Assembly (NCBI GenBank): GCA_963814095.1
Contig: CAWFBT010000010.1
Span: forward strand, 1-64,000
DNA: 64,000 bases
Source: JACVRW01 sp963814095
Lineage (GTDB): Bacteria; Actinomycetota; Thermoleophilia; Solirubrobacterales; Thermoleophilaceae
Direction of reading: 5' to 3'
Below are positions 17,421-26,821 of this stretch, one piece after another. Under the pieces are notes generated by a model. The model was not told the DNA's origin. It did no database searches and saw only the letters and a program-made list of their open reading frames with translations. Within the stretch, counting starts at the first letter, position 1. Every line of letters begins with the position of its first letter. The position numbers were made by a program, and so were the translations under genes.

Positions 17421-18929
17421 CCGGGCAGCCGAACCGCGGCGTGCAGAGACCTGACCTTCGCCGGTGCCGGCGAGCGTAGAACGACTGCTCCGAAGCCGAT
17501 GATCACGAACGCGAAGAAGGTCACCTGGATGAACGCGAACGCATCGAAGGTGAGCATGCCGAGCGCGAAGGACAGCACCGACGTCGCCAGCGCTGCACTG
17601 AGCCAGCCGTCGGCTCCGGTGGCGGCCCGGGCTCTTCGGGCCAGTCGCGCGATCGCCAGGCCGAACAGCCAGAGCAGCGATAGCGCTCCAAGCGCACCGA
17701 CCTGGAGAAGCGTGCCGAGCCACTGATTGTCGAGGATCTGCTGCTCGCTCTCCTTCGGCGCGTTGGGGTCGGCGACCGTCGTCCCGAAGCCCGAGCCGAG
17801 CAGGGGCTTCGTGGCCCATCGGTCGAGCGCGGGACCGATGTCGGCGATCCGCCCGGCCGTTGCCCCCTGATCGTAGGACTGCTCCTCGATCACGTAGCTC
17901 GGATTCAGGATCGATTTCATCGTGCCGAGCGTGCCCGGCATGACGACCTGTACGACCACGAGCATCGGCAGGAGCCAAGGGATCATCCGGACGCTCTCAC
18001 GCGGCTTGATGCACAGGAAGCCGAGGCCGACGCCGATGAGCATGACCATGCCGGTACGAGAGCCGGTGGAGAGCGCGCCGAGGGTGAGGAGGGCGGCGGC
18101 AGGCGAGCCAGATCCTGTTCCGGTGGCGCTGGTACAGGTAGACCGCGATCGGCAGCAGGAGCACCAGCGCGGCGCTCAGGGCGATTGGATGCTGCGCGGA
18201 TGCGCGCGCTCGGATCCCCGTGCCGCGCATCTGGGCGACTCCCTCGTCGACGTAGTTGAGGAACGGAACCACATGGCTGTACCAGCCGAAGAAGTTCGTG
18301 CCGGTTCGCCATTCGATGAGAGCCGCCAGCGCGACGATCGTCCCGCCGCCGACCAGCAGCGCGAGCATGCGGTCGAGGTCGCGCCGTGAGCGCACGACGC
18401 TGACGACGAAGTAGATGACGAGCAGATAGCTCAGGAAGAACGTGAAGTTCTTGACGACAAGCGAGCTGACCGCGCTCACGCGTTCGACGTTGGCGGCCAT
18501 CGACAGGAGCATCGACAGGAGGAGCGCGCCGAGCGGAACCTCGAAGCCCGTGCGGCGCCAGCGAACGCGCGGGTCGGCGGCGAGCGCGCAGAACCAGCAG
18601 GCGAGGACGAGCGCGATCACGATCCGGTACGGCTCGAGCTCGAAGGGCAGGTTGCCGCTGACCGTGTAGCGCCGGATCGGCACGAACAGGATCACGACGA
18701 GGATTGCCCCGAGCAGCGTTGGCCATGCAAGCAGCACGCGCTGGTAGGAGACGAGCACGAGGCCGGCGACCGCGACGCCGAGCACGAGGTTTGCCTGGCC
18801 GTCCACCACGACCAGCGCGCCGATCAGCAGCAGCGACAGCGCCAGGAAGATCCAGAGCCGGCGCTCGGGCCGGCCGTCGAACCCCGTGGCGGCCGGGTCG
18901 GCCGTCTCCACGAGGGCCGGCGGTGTCAC
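17417..18929 (-). CDS. O-antigen ligase / Wzy-type polymerase, frameshifted near 18091-18103
   Basis: A multi-pass membrane protein of about 503 residues if one extra base is removed. The first part, from GTG 18929, has at least nine helices and the segment LIEWRTGTNFFGWYSHVVPF. It runs out of phase after RIWLAC. The other frame continues with LLTLGALSTGSRTGMVMLIG, then the periplasmic loop and LLGSGFGTTVADPNAPKESE, and final helices ending at 17417. The arrangement (large loop between late helices, the G-S-R-T-G segment) is that of Wzy_C proteins, which polymerise or ligate lipid-linked repeat units at the outer face of the membrane. The break lies in GCCGCCGCC-like sequence. GTG 18929 overlaps the stop of the upstream Wzz-like gene by GTGA, so the two are translationally coupled. 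Confidence 0.75.
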
Positions 18930-19757
18930 CGGTCCGGCCGGCTCCGGAAGGCGGGCAGGACGATTGCTCCTCGGCCTGCCGCCGCTTCGTCCGCGTCCGG
19001 CGCCTCGTCGACGTCCTCGTCGAGCACCCAGTCGAGATCGACGCTCTCGAGGGTGTCGCCCTCACGCCGCGTGCGAAGCATCTCGAGCAGATGCGTCGAG
19101 CGCGACGGTGCCGATCAGGCAGAGCAGGAGCGCGAGGATCGAGCCCGCGTGGGAGGGACGGCCCGTGAGGGTTCCCGCCGATGGGGCATTGACCGTCTGG
19201 ATCTGAACGCTCTCGTCGGGCGTGATGTCGGCCTTGGCCTGCCGATCCTTCAGCAGCTGGCGGAGCGCGTCGGCGGTATGCGTGTTGAGCGCCTGGGCCC
19301 CGGCCGCCGTACCCGCCGTGGTCGTAAGCTGGATGATCGGGAGCACCGGCACACCGGACACGGCGGGCAGCGGGCTCGCGATGATCTGAGTGGCGGACGG
19401 CTTCTCCGGGATCAGGCCTCGAGCCTCGTCGGAGACGATAAGGGTGCTGTAGAGGTCCGCGAGCGTCATGAAGCGGCTCGGGTCGGCGAACTCAAGCTCC
19501 TTCTCGTTCTCGGCGGGCTGTGGGGTGAGACCGTCCGCAGGGGGCGGCGTCGGCAGCACCGAGCGCCCCTCGGGGAAGCCGACCTGTGTCACGAGGAGCT
19601 GTGACTCGCTGCTGTAGGTGGACGACCCGCGCGGCTCGAGGCCGCTCGTCGTGACCTTGTACGAGGCGAACACCGCCAGCAGGATGCCGAGCACGACGCC
19701 ACCGACGGTCACCCAGCGGTAGCGCCACAGGACGCCTGCATGGCGAGCGAGATCCAT
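18926..19757 (-). CDS. Wzz-type chain-length determinant / polysaccharide co-polymerase, frameshifted near 19088-19094
   Basis: About 276 residues when one extra base near 19091 is removed. From ATG 19757, MDLARHAGVLWRYRWVTVGG leads into a first transmembrane helix (VVLGILLAVFASYKV), then a periplasmic helical domain with YSSESQLLVTQVGFP (Wzz signature region) and a second helix (ILALLLCLIGTVALDA). As sequenced, the frame stops at 19062. The other frame continues with LLEMLRTRREGDTLESVDLD and an acidic cytoplasmic tail ending at 18926, exactly overlapping the start of the Wzy-like gene (GTGA). It should set chain length together with that polymerase. Confidence 0.75.
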
Positions 19758-19763
19758 GCCGCC

Positions 19764-19769
19764 AGCGTA
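19764..19769 (-). promoter_or_regulatory. -10 box of a leaderless promoter for the wzz-wzy pair
   Basis: TACGCT, six bases (GGCGGC), then ATG 19757 on the minus strand. The sequence from the -10 box through the six-base spacer is nearly identical to that in front of the asparagine-synthase-like gene (TACGTT GGCGGC ATG). Confidence 0.5.
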
Positions 19770-19855
19770 GGTCGTGCACGCCCGTAGGTCCCTAGTCCAA
19801 CGTCGAGGATGAGCCACACCGCCCGAGGGGCAGGCCCTGCGACCGTCGCATCAGC

Positions 19856-19861
19856 TAAGTT
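19856..19861 (+). promoter_or_regulatory. -10 box before the second beta-helix gene
   Basis: TAAGTT ends nine bases before GTG 19871 in a 113-base divergent intergenic region shared with the wzz-like gene. Confidence 0.4.
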
Positions 19862-19870
19862 GCCACGGTC

Positions 19871-21373
19871 GTGGGGGAACTCTTTTCGCGGGCGGCGAGC
19901 CTTGCCGCCCTGTTTTTGCTGTTGACTGCTGCATCGGCGTGTGCGGCCGATCGCCGCGTGGCGCCAGGCGGTGCCAACAGCGGTGACTGCCTGTCTTCGC
20001 CGTGCGCGAGCCTCGAATACGCCTACGGCCAGAGCGCGGACGGCGACGTCGTACGCATCGAGGCGGGCACCTACGCCGCGCAGGTCGTGCCGAGCGGCTC
20101 CAAGCGAGTCACGTTCGTCGGCGCGCCCGGCAACGTGATCCGCAAGCTCGACAACAACGCATCCAACGTGACCTTCGACGGGCTCAACCTCGATGCGGGC
20201 GGGGGCACGCCGTCCACCGCTGTGTTGGAGAACCACGGGGAGCCCGGCGGCAGGAACATGACGTTCATGAACGGCCGCATCGGCAACGTCGTGGACCAGA
20301 AGGGCGCCGTCCTGGGTGGGACCAACGACACGGCCCCCATGAACGTTGTTTTCGACAACGTCGTATTCCACGACGTGATCCAACAGGGCGCCGAGGTCCA
20401 CAACGAGTGCGTCTTCTCCCAGACGCCCGGGCTGACGATCCGCAACTCGACCTTCACCAACTGCGCGACGATGGACCTGTTCATCCTGCGCGGCGACTGG
20501 TGGGGCCAGCAGCCCTACGGCAACATCACGCTCGAGAACAACGTCTTCGGTCACTCCGTCAACGGCTCGGGCTGGCACTACTACGGGCTCTACTGGAGCA
20601 ACGACAAGTTCGAGAACGTCCGCGTGGTCAACAACACGTTCGAGAACTCCGTGATCCTCGACAACATCGGTGCCGGCCCGTACTCCGGGGTCTGGGCCAA
20701 CAACATCGGGGGTGGCTGGTCCTGTCTGCCGGGTGTGACCTACCGCAACAACGTCGGCAAGTCGTGCGGGCCGTCCGACAAGGCCGTGAACCCGGCCGTG
20801 TCGTGTTTCCCGCCGGCGTGCAACGCCGGGGCAACCGCTGCGTACAGGTGGGTCAACCCCTCCGCAGGGGACTTCCACTTGCGCGCCGGCTCACCCGCGA
20901 TCGACGCCGGCAGCCCGGAGTACGCGCCGCGGACCGATCGCGACGGCTGGCTGCGCCTCGGCACTCCCGACGCCGGTGCGTATGAGTTCGGAGCCGGCCC
21001 GACTCCCGGTCCCGGCCTGAGGCAGCCCACGTCCCCGGGCGCCGGCAAGGGCAAGCGGCGGCTCAGGTTCCTGTCTCTGCGTCTTCGTCCGCGGGTGATC
21101 TGCAAGCACGCGCGACGCCACTGCCCCTCGCGCGCTCGGCTACGGGTCGTCCTGTCCAGGCCCGCCCGCGTCTCGGTCCGGGTGATGCGAGTGCGGCGTG
21201 CCCATCGGCCTCGTCGAGTTCGGATGCGCGCCCTCGGCATGGAGCGGCGGCCCGTCACGCGCCTCAAGGCGCGGCACCTGAGGCGGGGTCACTACCGCGT
21301 CAGGATCGTCGCTGTCGGACCCAAGGGCGTCGTGAAGATCGCTCGGTCGCGCACGCTGCGCGTCCGCCGATAG
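19871..21373 (+). CDS. Secreted right-handed beta-helix protein with basic C-terminal tail
   Basis: A 500-residue protein. A signal peptide (ASLAALFLLLTAASACAADR) precedes a parallel beta-helix over residues ~30-370, with asparagine-ladder turns (NVTFDGLNL, GLTIRNSTFTNCATMDLF, NITLENNVFGHS). It is the paralogue of the C-terminal half of the protein at 14766; long stretches differ by only a few residues, and both end the helix with GSPAIDAGS and DAGAYEF. Here there are no TSP3 or Ig-like domains. Instead a ~125-residue arginine-rich tail follows (motifs like RRAHRPRRVRMRALG), perhaps for binding acidic polysaccharide. No catalytic triad is recognised. It converges on the next gene with one base between stops. 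Confidence 0.8.
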   Translation: MGELFSRAASLAALFLLLTAASACAADRRVAPGGANSGDCLSSPCASLEYAYGQSADGDVVRIEAGTYAAQVVPSGSKRVTFVGAPGNVIRKLDNNASNVTFDGLNLDAGGGTPSTAVLENHGEPGGRNMTFMNGRIGNVVDQKGAVLGGTNDTAPMNVVFDNVVFHDVIQQGAEVHNECVFSQTPGLTIRNSTFTNCATMDLFILRGDWWGQQPYGNITLENNVFGHSVNGSGWHYYGLYWSNDKFENVRVVNNTFENSVILDNIGAGPYSGVWANNIGGGWSCLPGVTYRNNVGKSCGPSDKAVNPAVSCFPPACNAGATAAYRWVNPSAGDFHLRAGSPAIDAGSPEYAPRTDRDGWLRLGTPDAGAYEFGAGPTPGPGLRQPTSPGAGKGKRRLRFLSLRLRPRVICKHARRHCPSRARLRVVLSRPARVSVRVMRVRRAHRPRRVRMRALGMERRPVTRLKARHLRRGHYRVRIVAVGPKGVVKIARSRTLRVRR

Positions 21374-21374
21374 C

Positions 21375-22247
21375 TCAGGACCGCGGAGCGCCGCGCCGCA
21401 GCGTGGTCCGCAGGCGCTGCCGCTCCCGAAGGGCGTTCGTCAGGCGCTCGTCGGGACAGCGGGGTGCACGCCTGCCCGCGGCGCCGAAGTAGCCCCACAA
21501 CATGCCGATCGCGGCGGGCTCCTGACGCGCGCGGTAGAGCGCCCGCAGCGTCAGGTAGGTGGGCCGGTAGCCCATGTACCAGGCAGCGCGCCCGAGGGCG
21601 TCGCCCTGATGCAGCGAGCTGAGCTCGCGCCCGCCCTCGGGGCGGTGGTGGCGGAACGGCAGGTCCACGAAGGTGGTCGTCCGCATGCCGCGCAGCTGCA
21701 CGCTGATCTCGTCGAGGCCGTCCCAGCCCATGCAGGGCTCGAGTGCCTCGAGGTCCGCGAGACACTCGCTCCGGTAGGCACGGGTCGCCCCCCAGACCGT
21801 CGTCTCGGCCTTGGTGCGCCGCATCCAGACCCCGTCCTCGAGCTCGTAGCACGTGCCGCTCGCGATCCCAAGTAGCTCGTCGGCTGCGAAGCGGCCGATC
21901 AGCTCCTCGAAGAAATCTGGGTCGAAGTCGATGTCGGCGTCCACCTTGACGATCACGTCGACCGGCTCCTCGAGCGAGCGCGTGCCGAGCAGGAAGCCGT
22001 CGAGGTCGCGCGCCTTGCGCCGCCCGTCGGCCATACGCTCGTGCGGATCCGCGGCGGGGCGCGTCAGCGCGCGCACCCACGAGTGCTCGTCCGCGAGCTC
22101 GGCGAGGATCGCCGGCGTGGCGTCCACCGAGGCGTCGTCGACGACGACCCAGGCAACCGGCCGCAGCGTCTGAGCGGCCAGCGCGGTACCGAGCCGGCCG
22201 ATGTTGCGCTCCTCGTTTCGAGCAGGTGTGACGACCGCGTAGCGCAT
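21375..22247 (-). CDS. Glycosyltransferase family 2
   Basis: A 290-residue GT-A enzyme: RYAVVTPARNEERNIGRL, VVVDDASVDATPAI, and the metal-binding VIVKVDADIDFDPDFFEE. It carries an ELEDGVWMR/AETTVWGATRAYR acceptor region and WDGLDEIS as the catalytic-base segment. It likely acts on the cytoplasmic side in polysaccharide assembly. ATG 22247 lies five bases after the stop of the asparagine-synthase-like gene, so the two form an operon; an upstream in-frame start would overlap that gene by about 60 bases. Confidence 0.85.
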   Translation of the reverse strand: MRYAVVTPARNEERNIGRLGTALAAQTLRPVAWVVVDDASVDATPAILAELADEHSWVRALTRPAADPHERMADGRRKARDLDGFLLGTRSLEEPVDVIVKVDADIDFDPDFFEELIGRFAADELLGIASGTCYELEDGVWMRRTKAETTVWGATRAYRSECLADLEALEPCMGWDGLDEISVQLRGMRTTTFVDLPFRHHRPEGGRELSSLHQGDALGRAAWYMGYRPTYLTLRALYRARQEPAAIGMLWGYFGAAGRRAPRCPDERLTNALRERQRLRTTLRRGAPRS

Positions 22248-22252
22248 CGAGC

Positions 22253-24148
22253 TCACGCGGCGATCGGCACGCTGGACGGCGAGAGCGCGCGCGGCAGGTA
22301 CTCGCCGAGCCACAGCTCGAGCATCACCAGTGCGAGCACGAGCTTCGGATTGCCACGGCCGGCACGGAGGTCGGACACCGCACGTTCGACCGCGTTCCGG
22401 TCGAGGATGCGCTCGTACGCCGGGTTCTGGTTGAGCAGAACGTCGTTGATCAGGCTCCCCCCGGCGGCCTCCGCCCAGCTCCCGACCGCCTCGTTGAAGA
22501 AGCCGCGCTTGCGCTTCGACAGCACGAAGTCCGGGACCTTGCCGCGGGCCGCGAGCCGCAGGACGTGCTTGCCCTGGAGCCGGCGCACCTTGTGTCCGCC
22601 CGGGATGCGCGCGCAGAGCTCGACGAGCTCGTGGTCGAGGAACGGGACGCGCACCTCGAGCGAGCAGGCCATCGAGGCGCGGTCGAAGTAGGTGAGCATG
22701 TCGTCGACCAGGCCGAGCCTCGCGTCCAGGTAGAGCGCCGCTTCGAGCGGTGCGGCGTTCGGCGCGCCGGTGAGCTTGCCTTCGAGAACCGCGTGCGCGG
22801 CGCCCGAGTGCTCCGCGAGCGCGCCGGAGAAGAGGTCGCTTCGGATGTCGTCGTAGACGTATCCGCTCGAGGCGATCAGGCGGGCGGCCGGGTCGGTTGC
22901 GTCGAGGGCGTCGGCGAGTCTCCCCGCTCGCCCGGGGGCGCGACGCAGTGTGGCGGTCGCTCCGCGACGAGCCGCGCCGGGCAGCCGCTGCCAGCTGCCG
23001 GCGAGCGAAGCGACGCGGTGCTTTCGATAGCCGCCGAAGAGCTCGTCGGCGCCCTGGCCGGTGAGGGCGACAGTCACGTCACGCCGCGCGAGCTCGCAGA
23101 GCGGCAGGAAACCGAGCGACGAGAGGTCGGCCAGCGGCTCGTCGAGATGCCAGACAAGACGGCTGAGGTCGCCTGGCTCGGTCCGCATGCGCACCTCGAG
23201 CTCGTGGTGCTCGGCGCCCAGCTCGTCGGCGACCCGGCGCGCGTCGGGGAGCTCCGAGTCCTCGCCGGCGAAGCCGACCGCGAAGGTCTTGAGCGGCTCA
23301 GACATGTGGCGCGCCATCAGGGCGACGATCAGGCTGGAGTCGAGGCCGCCGCTCAGCATCGCGCCGAGCGGCACGTCGCTCATCAGCCGCAGCCGGACAG
23401 ACTCGTCGAGCTTGTCGAGCACTATCTGCGCCCACTCCTCGGCGCTATGGCTGGGGTCCGGATCGGGCGCGGGGTAGCGCCACCAGCGCTCGACGCGCAG
23501 CTCGCCATCGCCCACGACGAGCCGTTCGCCCGCCTCGAGCTTGCGGACGTCGCGAAGAGGCGTCATCGGCCCGGGCACGTGACCGAGCATCAGGTAGGCC
23601 GCGATCGCCTCGGGGTCGAGCTCGTCGCTGACGAGGCCGCTCGCGAGAACGCACTTGAGCTCTGAGCCGAACACGACGACGTCGCCTGTGACCGCGTAGT
23701 AGAGCGGCTTGATGCCGAGCCGATCTCGGATCAGGACGCCGCGCCGCTCGGCGCGGTCCCAGGCGGCGACGGCGAACATCCCTCGCAGTCGCTCCGCCAG
23801 GTCCGGCCCGTGCTCCTCGTACAGGTGCGGGAGCACCTCGGTGTCACAGCGGCTGCGCAGGACGTGGCCGCGGGCGCGGAGCTCACTGCGGAGGGCGTCG
23901 TGGTTGTAGATCTCGCCGTTCTGGGCGGCCCACACGCGCTCACGCTCGCTCGCGAACGGCTGGTGGCCGCCATCGACGTCCACGATCGAGAGCCGTCTCG
24001 CGCCCAGCGAGCAGCCGTCGCCGGCCACGAATCCGGCGTCGTCGGGGCCGCGATACGCCATGACGTCGGTCATGGCCCTGAGGACCTGCTCGGGAAGGGG
24101 CGGCTCGCCGCGTCCGTCCAGCCGGAAGGCTCCTGCGATGCCGCACAT
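22253..24148 (-). CDS. asnB: Asparagine synthase (glutamine-hydrolysing) type amidotransferase
   Basis: A 631-residue two-domain enzyme. Starting at ATG 24148, Met is followed by Cys2 (MCGIAGAF), the nucleophile of Ntn glutaminases, which fixes the start; an upstream in-frame codon would bury it. YRGPDD, NGEIYNH and the central GMFAVAAWD follow. The synthetase domain has the PP-loop LSGGLDSS near residue 265 and ALTGQGADELFGGYRKH. Such enzymes transfer ammonia from glutamine to an ATP-activated carboxylate. In exopolysaccharide loci AsnB homologues often amidate uronic acids, which fits the UDP-sugar dehydrogenase at 32667, but ordinary asparagine synthesis is equally possible. Confidence 0.88.
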   Translation of the reverse strand: MCGIAGAFRLDGRGEPPLPEQVLRAMTDVMAYRGPDDAGFVAGDGCSLGARRLSIVDVDGGHQPFASERERVWAAQNGEIYNHDALRSELRARGHVLRSRCDTEVLPHLYEEHGPDLAERLRGMFAVAAWDRAERRGVLIRDRLGIKPLYYAVTGDVVVFGSELKCVLASGLVSDELDPEAIAAYLMLGHVPGPMTPLRDVRKLEAGERLVVGDGELRVERWWRYPAPDPDPSHSAEEWAQIVLDKLDESVRLRLMSDVPLGAMLSGGLDSSLIVALMARHMSEPLKTFAVGFAGEDSELPDARRVADELGAEHHELEVRMRTEPGDLSRLVWHLDEPLADLSSLGFLPLCELARRDVTVALTGQGADELFGGYRKHRVASLAGSWQRLPGAARRGATATLRRAPGRAGRLADALDATDPAARLIASSGYVYDDIRSDLFSGALAEHSGAAHAVLEGKLTGAPNAAPLEAALYLDARLGLVDDMLTYFDRASMACSLEVRVPFLDHELVELCARIPGGHKVRRLQGKHVLRLAARGKVPDFVLSKRKRGFFNEAVGSWAEAAGGSLINDVLLNQNPAYERILDRNAVERAVSDLRAGRGNPKLVLALVMLELWLGEYLPRALSPSSVPIAA

Positions 24149-24154
24149 GCCGCC

Positions 24155-24160
24155 AACGTA
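24155..24160 (-). promoter_or_regulatory. -10 box of a leaderless promoter for the asnB-GT2 operon
   Basis: TACGTT, six bases (GGCGGC), ATG 24148 on the minus strand. The divergent flippase promoter begins 61 bases away. Confidence 0.5.
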
Positions 24161-24220
24161 GCCAGAGCCGCCCTTCAGCACCCTGGCCGACAGTCCAGGC
24201 TCAGTCGCGCCGTGCCGTCA

Positions 24221-24226
24221 TACAGT
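24221..24226 (+). promoter_or_regulatory. -10 box before the flippase gene
   Basis: TACAGT ends eight bases before GTG 24235, with no clear ribosome-binding site between. Confidence 0.45.
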
Positions 24227-24234
24227 CGGCTGGA

Positions 24235-25749
24235 GTGACGCAGGAATTGCCCCACGGAGTCCCGGATCTGCGCGCGCGGGTGATGCGCGGCCTGGCCTGG
24301 GTCGCCGCGTCACAGGTGGTCTTCCACATCACGCGCGCAATCGCGGCGATCCTGGTCGCCCGGTTGCTCACGCCGGACGAGTACGGCCTGGCGGCCCTCG
24401 CGATCGTGTTCGCGAGCCTGGTGATGATCTTCTCGGACCTTGCGCTCGGTGCGGCGCTCATCCAGCGCCCGAGCCTGAGCGAGCAGGACAAGAACACGGC
24501 ATTCTGGGTCACGGCCGGGAGCGGGGTCCTGTTCACCATCCTGGGAGTCGCCCTGGCCGGGCCGATCGCCGATCTGTACGGCCAGCCCGAGGCGAAGCCG
24601 CTCCTGATGGCGCTCTCCGGAAGCTTCATCATCACTGCGCTCGGCGCGACACAGCTCACGCTGATGATGCGCGAGATGGACTTCCGTCAGACCGAGTTGC
24701 TGGGCCTGGCGGGCTCGCTCGTCGGCGCGGCCTGCGGTGTGACGCTCGCCGCCACGGGCGCGGGCGCCTGGGCGATCATCGCCCAGTTCATCGCGGGAGC
24801 GATCGTGACCACCCTGCTCGTGTGGCTGCGCTCGTCCTGGTACCCGCGCTTCATGTTCTCGAAGGCGAGCCTGCTCGACCTGGGCGGATTCAGCATCTAC
24901 ATGCTGGGCCAGCGCATCCTCTACTACCTCCAGGTGAACGGGGACCGCTTCCTGATCGGCCGCTTCCTCGGCACCACGGCGCTCGGAACCTACGCGGTCG
25001 CCTACAACACGATGCTGGTGCCGGCCAGCAAAATCGGCGGTCCGCTTCAGCGGGTCTTCTCACCGGCCTTCTCGCGCATTCAGGACGAGCCCGAGCGCAT
25101 CGCGGCCACCTGGGCGCGGGTCGGCCGCATCATCGCCGTCGTGACGGTGCCGATGCTCGGAGGCCTGGTCGTCGTGGCCCCTGATTTCGTCCCGGTCATC
25201 CTCGGCAAGCAGTGGACGGAGGCGGTCCCGGTGGTGCAGGTCCTCGCGTGGGTGGGCATCATCCAGGCGATCCAGGCCCTCAACTACGACGTGCTGATGG
25301 CGCGCGACCGGACCCGCACGATGTTCCTGTTCTCGCTCATCCTCACGACCTCTCATCTCATCGCGTTCAGCGTCGGCCTCGAGTGGGGAGTGGTCGGTGT
25401 CGCGGTTGCCTACGCGATCTCGACCACGCTCATCGAGCCGTACCAGACCGTTCTCGCCGCCCGCTGCCTCGGGGTGTCGCCGATGGTGTTCTTCCGAGCG
25501 CTGGCGGGCGTGTTCCAGGCGGGCTTCGTCATGTGCGCCATCGTGCTCGCGGTCCGAGTCTCACTGGTGGACGCCGGCGTGCCGCCAGCGCTGCGCCTGT
25601 TCATCTGCGTGGCGGTCGGCGCGGTCGCGTACGCGGGCCTGGCCGCTTGGCGTGTGCCGGAGATCGCCGCCGAGGTGCGCGGGGTGCTTCGTCGCAGGCG
25701 CGGTGCCACCCCGCCCATCGCGCCCGCGGCCGCTGCCGCCGAGCGCTGA
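24235..25749 (+). CDS. Wzx-type flippase / polysaccharide biosynthesis protein (MOP superfamily)
   Basis: A 504-residue protein with about 12-14 transmembrane helices. The N-terminus (RVMRGLAWVAASQVVFHITRA) and LARLLTPDEYGLAALAIVFA-like segment are typical of the Wzx/TuaB branch of the multidrug/oligosaccharidyl-lipid/polysaccharide exporter superfamily. It should flip undecaprenyl-linked repeat units across the cytoplasmic membrane to the Wzy polymerase. GTG 24235 is preferred for the TACAGT box eight bases upstream. The C-terminus is an alanine/proline-rich cytoplasmic tail. Confidence 0.88.
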   Translation: MTQELPHGVPDLRARVMRGLAWVAASQVVFHITRAIAAILVARLLTPDEYGLAALAIVFASLVMIFSDLALGAALIQRPSLSEQDKNTAFWVTAGSGVLFTILGVALAGPIADLYGQPEAKPLLMALSGSFIITALGATQLTLMMREMDFRQTELLGLAGSLVGAACGVTLAATGAGAWAIIAQFIAGAIVTTLLVWLRSSWYPRFMFSKASLLDLGGFSIYMLGQRILYYLQVNGDRFLIGRFLGTTALGTYAVAYNTMLVPASKIGGPLQRVFSPAFSRIQDEPERIAATWARVGRIIAVVTVPMLGGLVVVAPDFVPVILGKQWTEAVPVVQVLAWVGIIQAIQALNYDVLMARDRTRTMFLFSLILTTSHLIAFSVGLEWGVVGVAVAYAISTTLIEPYQTVLAARCLGVSPMVFFRALAGVFQAGFVMCAIVLAVRVSLVDAGVPPALRLFICVAVGAVAYAGLAAWRVPEIAAEVRGVLRRRRGATPPIAPAAAAAER

Positions 25750-25765
25750 TGCCGACGCGCCTGAG

Positions 25766-25888
25766 CTAGCCCGAGCCGCCGGGGCTGGGGACATCCTGGC
25801 GCTCGAGCCTCGCCAGGCAGGTGGCGATCAGCTCGCTCTCGTTCAGCGTCCGGATGACGACGCCGACGCGTCTGGCGGTTGTGGCCAT
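25766..25888 (-). pseudogene. Remnant of a GT2 glycosyltransferase (N-terminal 40 codons)
   Basis: On the minus strand ATG 25888 opens a 40-codon frame reading MATTARRVGVVIRTLNESEL, then IATCLARLERQ, ending at TAG 25766. This is the first beta-alpha unit of a GT2 enzyme (the IRTLNE nucleotide-binding strand and the following helix). The remainder of a ~300-residue enzyme is absent. It lies in the 242-base gap between the flippase and the next GT2 gene, on the opposite strand to both. It looks like decay of an older glycosyltransferase gene; production as a microprotein cannot be excluded. Confidence 0.6.
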
Positions 25889-25979
25889 CGCAGTTGACGT
25901 ACCGGCGCGGCGCGGCGGATCCTGCAAACCATCTAGCCGTTCGACTAGGGGTCACCCCGATGACGGCTCCGAACGGCCC

Positions 25980-25985
25980 TACGAT
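25980..25985 (+). promoter_or_regulatory. -10 box of a leaderless promoter for a GT2 gene
   Basis: TACGAT, six bases (CGCAGC), ATG 25992. Confidence 0.5.
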
Positions 25986-25991
25986 CGCAGC

Positions 25992-26816
25992 ATGGAACAG
26001 CTTCCCGGGAACTCCGGCTCGTCCGACGACGGAATCGCCGTCGTCGTCCTGACGCACAATCGCCTGCATCTCCTGCAGAAGTGCGTGGACAACGTGCTCA
26101 GCAACACATCCGACGCCACGCGCGAGATCGTGATCTGGGACAACGCCTCGACGGACGGCACCGGGGACTACCTGGCATCGCTGAACGACCCGCGCATCCG
26201 CACGATCACGAGCTCCGAGAACGTCGGCCAGAACGGGTACGCGCGCGCCTTCCGCGAAACGACCTCGCCGTACATGGTCGAGCTCGACGACGACGTGGTC
26301 GCTGCGCCGGCCGGCTGGGACGCGGTGCTGCGCGACGCGTTCGTCAAGCTGCCCAAGGTCGGTTTCCTGGCGGCCGATCTGGAGGATGACCCGAACGACG
26401 AGGCGTCGCGGTTTCGCCATCAGGTGCGCCCGCATGAGTACACGCTCGTCGAGGAGAATGGCGTGCGCCTGCTCACGGGCCCGGCCGGCGGTGGCTGTGC
26501 GATGACGTCGCGGGACCTGAACAAGCGTGCGGGTGGCTTCCAGGAGAAGAAGAACGAGGTCTTCTGGCTCGAGGACGCCGCCTACATCGAGGACATCCAG
26601 CGCCTCGGCTACAAGGCGGCTGTCTTGGCGGACCTCAGGGTTCACCACACGGGCGGCCCGTACTACTCCGCGATCCCCAAGGAGAAGGCGGAGTACTGGC
26701 GGCGCTACTGGGCCGGCAAGGCCCGTCGCGAGCGTGTCAAGGGGATCCTCGTGCGCGTGCCGTTCGTGCGCCGGCTGAACGAGCGGTTCGGCTGGTTCGT
26801 GGCGCCCTCGAAGTAG
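25992..26816 (+). CDS. Glycosyltransferase family 2
   Basis: A 274-residue GT-A protein: IAVVVLTHNRLHLLQKCVDN, VIWDNASTDGTGDYL, ENVGQNGYARAF and the metal-binding VELDDDVVAAPAGW. GGCAMTSRDL and WLEDAAYIEDIQRLGYK form the acceptor/catalytic part. It probably adds a sugar in the cytoplasm during repeat-unit assembly. The frame is open upstream to 25821, but ATG 25992 sits six bases after TACGAT and begins right before the conserved strand, so it is the likely start. Confidence 0.86.
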   Translation: MEQLPGNSGSSDDGIAVVVLTHNRLHLLQKCVDNVLSNTSDATREIVIWDNASTDGTGDYLASLNDPRIRTITSSENVGQNGYARAFRETTSPYMVELDDDVVAAPAGWDAVLRDAFVKLPKVGFLAADLEDDPNDEASRFRHQVRPHEYTLVEENGVRLLTGPAGGGCAMTSRDLNKRAGGFQEKKNEVFWLEDAAYIEDIQRLGYKAAVLADLRVHHTGGPYYSAIPKEKAEYWRRYWAGKARRERVKGILVRVPFVRRLNERFGWFVAPSK

Positions 26817-26821
26817 AGAGC

